A stretch of 64,000 nt of DNA from Plantactinospora mayteni (GTDB lineage: Bacteria > Actinomycetota > Actinomycetes > Mycobacteriales > Micromonosporaceae). Position 1 is the stretch's first letter; every line of letters begins with the position of its first letter. Both the position numbers and the translations under genes were made by a program. This document shows, piece after piece, positions 59,184 to 64,000 of the stretch. The notes beneath the pieces were generated by a model. That model was not told the DNA's origin. It made no database searches and was given only the letters and a program-made list of their open reading frames with translations. The stretch covers positions 542,498-606,497 of the forward strand of contig NZ_BONX01000023.1 of the NCBI RefSeq assembly GCF_016862935.1, given 5' to 3'.

Positions 59184-60722
59184 ATGACCAAGCTCCGTCA
59201 CTTCGGACATCAGACAATCTCTCCCACGCCTGGGCGGATGCTGGCCCTGAGCGCCGTACTCGCGTTCGCGGCGGCCGGGTGCGGGGTACTGCCGAAGAAG
59301 GAAGCCGCATCCCCGCCCCCCACCAGCGCCGCGGCGTCGGGTCAAGGCACCCGACCGGCCCTGGCCGAAACCCGCAGTACCATGACCGAGAACCTCAAGG
59401 TCGAGGTCGTCGGCCTCAACCGCGTCAAGGGCAAACACCTCATCGCCCAGATCCGCCTGTCCAACACCGGCACCGAGAAGCACCTGCCCTGGCCCGGCGA
59501 GATGGGCGACCACACCCGCCCCCTCGGGGAGATCAAGTGGGCCTCCGGCATCGGCGTCCTCGACGCGCAGGCCCGCACCTGGCTCCTGCCGTACAAACCC
59601 GCCGGCTCCCCCTGCCTGTGCAGCGACCGCGACCGCGACGGCCTCGGCCGCTTCATCGACCCCGGCCAGTCGATCACCGTCTACGCGGTACTACCCGCGC
59701 CGTCGGGCAACCCCGCGACAACCACCATCGTCACCCCCGTCGCCCCGCCGATGCTCAACGTGCCCATCAACGACGAAGCACCGACCGGTGACTTCCCCGA
59801 CCCCGATACCGAACCCGTCACCCCGGTCACCCGCCGCCTCATCCTCCCCTCCGAATCCCTCGACAAATCGGAGGAAACCGCCGACGACGGCAAGAACCTG
59901 CAGGTCAACCTCTCCTCCGACGTGCTGTTCGCGGTGGGCAAAGCCACCCTCACCCCCAAAGCCAGGTCGGTCCTGACCCGCACGGCCAAACTCATCGACG
60001 CCTCCCCCGCCACAGTGGTCACGGTCGCGGGCCACGCCGACTCCTCCGGCAACGACGCCATCAACAACCCACTGTCACTGCGCCGCGCCCAGGCGGTACA
60101 GCACGCCCTGTCGGCACTGCTGTCCAGGAACGGGATCCGCTTCCAGACCGAGGGGTACGGCTCGCGCCGCCCGCTGTACAGCAACGACACCGACGAGGGC
60201 AAACGCCGCAACCGCCGCGTCACGGTAACCTTCCCCAAACCTCAACCCACCACCCCGGCACCGACGGCCACGACCCCTCCCGCCGCGACCGGCCTGACCG
60301 GCACCACCAAGGCAGACGGCCAGCCCATCGCCATGGAGATCACCGGCCTACGCCGACTACCCGGCGACCTCGGCCTCCTCACCTACAAGATCACCAATCA
60401 GGGGTCGACCGAGACCTGGTTCCGCGACCTTCACCGCACCCAGGACTGGGAGGCGTACAAGTACCAGGCCGCAACCAACGTCCGCCTGACCGACATCGCC
60501 ACCCGCCGCCAGTACCTCCCCGGCCGCCTCAAGGTCCCCACCGACAACGACGCGGACTTCTACTGCGCATGCACAGACGTCTCCGGCGTCCGCATCAGCA
60601 CCGAGAAGTTCGCACCAGGCCAGACCCGCGAGTTCTGGAACCTCTTCGCCCTGCCCGACACCACCGACACCCTCAACGTCAAGATCGGCCCGTTCCGCGA
60701 CCTAAACGTCCCCATCCAGTAA
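59184..60722 (+). CDS. OmpA-domain lipoprotein flanked by two related domains
   Basis: A 512-residue lipoprotein with lipobox AAAGC (Cys about 33). Domain A (about 67-197) and domain A' (about 383-512) look homologous: each has a Cys-x-Cys (SPCLCSD; FYCACTD), a PGQ turn (FIDPGQSITVYAVLPAP; FAPGQTREFWNLFALP) and ends LNVPI. Between them lies an OmpA-like peptidoglycan-binding domain (about 238-350): SDVLFAVGKATLTPKARSVL, VAGHADSSGNDAINNPLSLRRAQAV, and RRNRRVTVTF. It should link the membrane surface to the cell wall. ATG 59184 places the signal peptide correctly. The A domains have no recognised family. Confidence 0.85.
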   Translation: MTKLRHFGHQTISPTPGRMLALSAVLAFAAAGCGVLPKKEAASPPPTSAAASGQGTRPALAETRSTMTENLKVEVVGLNRVKGKHLIAQIRLSNTGTEKHLPWPGEMGDHTRPLGEIKWASGIGVLDAQARTWLLPYKPAGSPCLCSDRDRDGLGRFIDPGQSITVYAVLPAPSGNPATTTIVTPVAPPMLNVPINDEAPTGDFPDPDTEPVTPVTRRLILPSESLDKSEETADDGKNLQVNLSSDVLFAVGKATLTPKARSVLTRTAKLIDASPATVVTVAGHADSSGNDAINNPLSLRRAQAVQHALSALLSRNGIRFQTEGYGSRRPLYSNDTDEGKRRNRRVTVTFPKPQPTTPAPTATTPPAATGLTGTTKADGQPIAMEITGLRRLPGDLGLLTYKITNQGSTETWFRDLHRTQDWEAYKYQAATNVRLTDIATRRQYLPGRLKVPTDNDADFYCACTDVSGVRISTEKFAPGQTREFWNLFALPDTTDTLNVKIGPFRDLNVPIQ

Positions 60723-60761
60723 CAGCGTCCGGCGCCTGCCTGTCCGTTTCAACCTCAACAG

Positions 60762-60853
60762 TGAACCTTTTTCAACCTCCCCTTGCGGTCCGGCGGACCG
60801 CAAGGTCGGACGCGGTGCCTGAGCGCCACGCGGTTCAGGTTGAAAAAGGTTCA
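60762..60853. repeat. Palindromic intergenic repeat, copy 2 (intact, MITE-like)
   Basis: Outer 17-bp perfect inverted repeats TGAACCTTTTTCAACCT (60762-60778) and AGGTTGAAAAAGGTTCA (60837-60853) enclose an inner palindrome CCTTGCGGTCCG-G-CGGACCGCAAGG (60781-60805). The centre and parts of both ends match 2775-2845. The 92-bp element follows the OmpA lipoprotein stop by 39 bp and may double as a terminator. Confidence 0.85.
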
Positions 60854-60889
60854 GCGTGGGTCACCCTGTTGACCATCAGGAAGGAACTC

Positions 60890-61019
60890 ATGAAGTCTCG
60901 ACGCATCCTGTCCTGTCTGGCCGCAGCAGCGTTCGCCGCCCCTGTCCCTGATCTGGCGGGAGCGGTCAGGTAGCCCGACGTTGTTCCACGACAACGCATT
61001 CTGGCGGAACGTGAACTGA
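60890..61019 (+). pseudogene. Secreted-protein remnant (signal peptide and C-terminus only)
   Basis: ATG 60890 with AAGGAA upstream encodes MKSRRILSCLAAAAFAAPVP, a signal-peptide start, stopping at 60973. Directly after, in another frame, PTLFHDNAFWRNVN ends at a stop (61017-61019) and reads as a natural protein C-terminus. The terminator at 61033 follows properly. The mature domain has been lost. Confidence 0.55.
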
Positions 61020-61032
61020 CGGGCGCACGTAC

Positions 61033-61069
61033 GACGAAGGGCCGGTCCCAGTGGGGCCGGCCCTTCGTC
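61033..61069. terminator. Strong terminator hairpin
   Basis: GACGAAGGGCCGG (61033-61045) pairs exactly with CCGGCCCTTCGTC (61057-61069) around an 11-base loop. It lies 14 bp after the last stop of the remnant. Confidence 0.85.
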
Positions 61070-61394
61070 ATGCGGCGGAGGATACGAGATTCACATCAGG
61101 GCCCGGTACCGAGGAGAAGGCGCTGCCGTCTGACCGTGGTCGGGGAGGTGAGGACCGGGAGAACGTACGATAACGGGCCAGATAGCGGGGAACCTGTCGG
61201 AGTACGACGGGGCAGGGCCACTCGCCGACGCGCAGCCACGCCTTGGCGCCGCCGTCGACGACTATGACGCTCTGCACAGGAACGCCGCGGCGGGCGAGAG
61301 CACCATCATCACCCAGTCGGCGAGGTGTTCCGGGTCGCGTACTGATCAGGCCATGCGGCGGCCGCTACCGTCGACCCGGAGCTGGCTTAGGCGA
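61070..61394. other. Region with no confident gene
   Basis: Overlapping short frames on both strands look partly protein-like (plus: SEYDGAGPLADAQPRLGAAV; minus: VIVVDGGAKAWLRVGEWPCP) but none has both a credible start and length. It could hold further gene fragments. Confidence 0.3.
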
Positions 61395-62675
61395 TCAGCG
61401 TGCTCGCCCGCGCGCAGCCCGGTCTTCGCGTTCCGGACCCCCGTGAGTGGCTGCGTTGTCGGGATCGGCGAGTGCCGGGCCGGTGACCTTCGTCGCAGGG
61501 TGCCGGGGCGGCGCGACGAAGGCCGGGCGTCGGGCGTTGGTGAGCCAGCGCAGTGCCCATTCCACCGGGCCGTAGCGGAACCGGCGTAGCCACAACGCGC
61601 TGGCGGCGAGCTGCCCTGCGTATACGACCACGACGAAACCGATGAGGGCGAGCGGGGAGAACGTGCCCGCGAGGCCGAGTCCGATGCCGGTGAATACCAT
61701 CAATCCGACCACGGACTGGGCCAGGTAGTTGGTGAGCGCGGTACGGCCGGCCGGGGCGAGGGCGGCCCGCACGGCGGCGGTGCGCGGACTGTGCATGATC
61801 CGCAGCAGCGTCGCCACGTAGGCGGCGCTCAGCAGCGGCGCCGTCGCGACGCTGGCAGCCACGGCGAGGGTGTTCCCATTGCCGCCGCCGACCGTGTAGA
61901 CGAGCGATCCGAGCAACCCCACCGGGAACCCGATCTGCTGGATCCGGCGCAGGACCGGCTCGCCGCCGGACACCCGCCCCAACAACCCCCGGCGACCGGC
62001 AACCATGCCGAGCAGGAACAGGGCCAGTGCGGTCGGACCTTGCAGGCTCACCGCCTGGAGGACGAGGAATGGCAGGCCGGCGACATTGTTTCCGATATTG
62101 GAGCCCCACCCGCCGAGCAGGGCCTGGGTGGCCCGCTCGCCGTTGGCGAGTGCTTCGGCCTCCCCTGGCAGGAACGCCGAACTGTCGACGACCAGGGAGC
62201 TGGTGACCATGCTGAGCAGCACGACGGCGTAGAGGGAGACGGCAATCCAGATCGCGGTGCGGTCTCTGACGTTGCGCAGCAGGAACAGGAAGAGGCACAC
62301 CACGGCGTACGTGGTCAGGATGTCGCCGCCGTAGAGGAAGACGGTGTGCAGGGCGCCGATGGCGAACAGCCCGCCGATCCGGCGGAGCATCCTCGACGAG
62401 AAGGCGACGCCGGCCCTGCTCGCCGATTCCATCTGCAAGGTGAAGCTGTACCCGAAGAGGAACGAGAAGAGCACGTAGAACTTCATGTCGACGAACACGG
62501 ACGACAGCGCACGGACGGCGTTGTCCAGCCCCGAGTCGAAGTCCGGGTCGATCGTCAGGTTCCCCGGATAGCCGGAGGCCATGAACGTGACGTTGACGGC
62601 GAAGATGCCCAGCAGCGCGAAGCCCCGGACCGCATCGACGTCGAGAACGCGTGGGACAGCATTGCGTGTACTCAA
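61395..62675 (-). CDS. DUF418-domain membrane protein
   Basis: About 426 residues with eight to ten predicted membrane helices. The beginning RVLDVDAVRGFALLGIFAVNV and the C-terminal APAGRTALTNYLAQSVVGLMVF and ALWLRRFRYGPVEWALRWLT are DUF418 landmarks. TTG 62675 is chosen because GGGGAGC lies six bases upstream; the longer frame runs into the divergent promoter. DUF418 proteins are of unknown transport or acyltransfer function. Divergent from a TetR regulator, so probably controlled by it. Confidence 0.88.
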   Translation of the reverse strand: MSTRNAVPRVLDVDAVRGFALLGIFAVNVTFMASGYPGNLTIDPDFDSGLDNAVRALSSVFVDMKFYVLFSFLFGYSFTLQMESASRAGVAFSSRMLRRIGGLFAIGALHTVFLYGGDILTTYAVVCLFLFLLRNVRDRTAIWIAVSLYAVVLLSMVTSSLVVDSSAFLPGEAEALANGERATQALLGGWGSNIGNNVAGLPFLVLQAVSLQGPTALALFLLGMVAGRRGLLGRVSGGEPVLRRIQQIGFPVGLLGSLVYTVGGGNGNTLAVAASVATAPLLSAAYVATLLRIMHSPRTAAVRAALAPAGRTALTNYLAQSVVGLMVFTGIGLGLAGTFSPLALIGFVVVVYAGQLAASALWLRRFRYGPVEWALRWLTNARRPAFVAPPRHPATKVTGPALADPDNAATHGGPEREDRAARGRAR

Positions 62676-62701
62676 ACCAAGCTCCCCGTATCTGCGTATG
62701 A

Positions 62702-62740
62702 GGTACAGCGTACGAGATACAGAGTACCGGGATCTATAGT
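62702..62740. promoter_or_regulatory. Divergent operator/promoter between DUF418 and TetR genes
   Basis: GGTAC (62702-62706) and GTACC (62724-62728) flank GCGTACGAGATAC, giving a partly palindromic TetR-like operator. TATAGT (62735-62740) could be the -10 box of the TetR gene. Confidence 0.5.
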
Positions 62741-62778
62741 AAGCGCAACGCCAGCCGGGAAGGACAGGAGAGGTCAAC

Positions 62779-63543
62779 GTGACGAAGCGGGCGCTTCCAC
62801 CCGTGGTGGCGCGGATGTGGGGCCGCGACACCGGGTCCCGACACGGGCCCCGGCCGAGCCTCGACCTGGCCAGGATCATCGACGCCGCGATCGGAATCGC
62901 CGACCGCGAGGGACTGGCGGGCGTCCGGATGAGCAGCGTCGCCGCCCAGGTCGGCATGGCGACGATGTCGCTGTACCGCTACGTCGGCAGCAAGGATGAG
63001 CTACTGACCGTCATGGCCGACGCCGCCACCCCCGAACCCCCCACCCTCGACGGGCGGCCGTGGCGCGTCTACCTCGCCGCCTGGACCCAGGCCAACCGCG
63101 ACTTTCTCGTCGACCGGCCCTGGCTGCTGTCCCTCGCCCACCACACCCCGCCCACCGGACCCCGGACGCTGCGCTGGCTCGACCGCGCGCTCACCGCGCT
63201 CGCCCCGACCGAACTCGACCTCGGCCAACGGATCAACATCGCAAGCACTCTCACGGGCTACGCCACCACCCAGGCGACCCTCTCCCACAGCATGATCACC
63301 GCTGCCGCCGCCACGGCCACGGCCACCACCTCGGCCGCCGGCGACGGCTCAATCACCGGACTGGCCGACTACGGCGACATCCTCGACCAGGTCCTCGACC
63401 CAGAGGACTACCCGGAACTCACCGCCGCCGTCCGCTCCCACGCCTTCGGCACCGCCGAGAAGTGGATCGACGACGCCGACTTCACCTTCGGGCTCGACCT
63501 GCTCCTCGACGGCATCGAAACCCTGATCACTCGCCGCGGATAG
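62779..63543 (+). CDS. TetR-family regulator with TetR_C domain
   Basis: A 254-residue regulator from GTG 62779. The HTH (about 30-78) is LARIIDAAIGIADREGLAGVRMSSVAAQVGMATMSLYRYVGSKDELL. The rest is the helical ligand domain of the TetR_C (Tn10-type) group, with an Ala/Thr-rich insert (about 175-190, AAAATATATTSAAG). It likely represses the divergent DUF418 gene and itself. Confidence 0.9.
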   Translation: MTKRALPPVVARMWGRDTGSRHGPRPSLDLARIIDAAIGIADREGLAGVRMSSVAAQVGMATMSLYRYVGSKDELLTVMADAATPEPPTLDGRPWRVYLAAWTQANRDFLVDRPWLLSLAHHTPPTGPRTLRWLDRALTALAPTELDLGQRINIASTLTGYATTQATLSHSMITAAAATATATTSAAGDGSITGLADYGDILDQVLDPEDYPELTAAVRSHAFGTAEKWIDDADFTFGLDLLLDGIETLITRRG

Positions 63544-63644
63544 GCCGTATTTCATGGCCAACTGGGTGCGACGCAAAGACGACGCCAAAGGGTGGCCGAC
63601 CGCCAACCCTCGGGCCTGAAATCCACCGGCAGCACCACACTCCG

Positions 63645-63735
63645 GAGTGCGGTAATCGACTCAAGCGCCACCGCGCAGTGGCGACCAACTCCGACAAACT
63701 CCCTGCGCTACCCGGCCAGTCCCAAAATCGGACAG
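63645..63735 (+). pseudogene. IS5-type transposase C-terminal fragment
   Basis: The frame encodes ECGNRLKRHRAVATNSDKLP, resembling the ECxINRLKRHRAVATRYDKLAVRYE end of IS5-family transposases, then loses similarity. No start, terminal repeats or upstream domain are seen. Confidence 0.55.
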
Positions 63736-64000
63736 CGCACAGAGGTACTGCCCGCACGTGGTCCCGGGCCGTCAGGCCGGTTGCCGAGTTCGCAGCAGAG
63801 CCGGCGGTAACCTGGAAACAGCGTACGGGTCAGGCGTGATCGTGGCGATCACATCGTCCGGTTACCAGGCGACGAGCCCCCGCAGGAGGCGAAAGGCGAC
63901 CGCTTCCACCCGCCGCCTTCGTAAACGCCTCGCCCTGCCGAGTCCGACCTGGCTCTTCTCAAACACTCACTCAAGTAAACAACTCAGCAATCGGGCGTGG
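63736..64000. other. Terminal stretch without a recognised gene
   Basis: No protein-like frame with a credible start was found to the end of the window; the composition becomes less GC-rich towards 64000. Confidence 0.35.

Noticed and set aside
1..64000. tRNA, rRNA, riboswitch or prophage genes
   Set aside because: No cloverleaf with matching arms, ribosomal RNA segment, known riboswitch core or phage structural gene was recognised when reading both strands.

Overview
The window is very GC-rich (about 70% by eye) with GTG/TTG starts, overlapping ATGA/GTGA gene junctions, WXG100/EspC-type secretion substrates, xylan-degrading secreted enzymes with CBM2 modules and a rifamycin-associated element. 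This points to a filamentous actinomycete, most likely Micromonosporaceae; the genus is not decided by the sequence alone.

Layout. 1-2777: tail of a PadR-like regulator followed by a MacB-type ABC ATPase and permease. 2775-5582: a short palindromic repeat, a hairpin, a rifamycin-associated element and rifampin phosphotransferase (rph). 5683-7820: an alpha/beta hydrolase and a FAD-dependent amine-oxidase-like enzyme. 7869-11668 (minus): a type VII-associated toxin cassette (YbaB-like, EspC-like, WXG100, nuclease toxin, two unknown proteins that are immunity candidates, thioredoxin-like protein). 11873-14256: paired CNNM/CBS membrane proteins. 15344-18833: GH30 glucuronoxylanase and CE15 glucuronoyl esterase sharing nearly identical CBM2 coding segments.

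19494-38483 looks like one catabolic island. A minus-strand arm has RidA, a complete five-gene oligopeptide-type ABC importer and a GlcG/HbpS protein. A plus-strand arm has an amidohydrolase, a gamma-glutamyltransferase-like enzyme, a creatinase-like M24 protein with a degenerate metal site, a fused ETF, a DUF2848 protein, an HpaB-type monooxygenase, a cupin and an HpaC-type flavin reductase. It is followed by a GntR/FCD regulator, a gutted nitrilase gene and a UbiD-family decarboxylase. Matching FCD-type palindromes lie in the divergent promoter region and upstream of the regulator, so I propose a single regulon that imports an amide- or glutamyl-linked, probably aromatic or heteroaromatic, compound, cleaves it, hydroxylates it and decarboxylates it. 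The substrate is unknown.

38610-45190: questin-oxidase-like protein with a divergent regulator, a transposase remnant, a secreted sugar dehydrogenase under a CebR-like operator, and a DoxX / SnoaL-like / SigJ group. 45236-53489: decayed epimerase gene, small membrane proteins, multicopper oxidase, LUD protein, imine-reductase-like enzyme with a divergent HxlR regulator, ISAs1 remnant and a LuxR-type two-component system facing a MacB-type exporter (to 55804). 55976-63543: Tat-type carotenoid oxygenase, truncated trypsin, decayed sigJ, an OmpA-type lipoprotein with flanking duplicated domains, a second copy of the palindromic repeat, and a DUF418 membrane protein divergent from a TetR regulator.

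A recurring oddity is that several loci keep a recognisable N-terminus and C-terminus but have lost the middle (nitrilase, epimerase, SigJ, a small secreted protein), and others survive as stubs. No tRNA, rRNA, CRISPR array or intact mobile element was seen.
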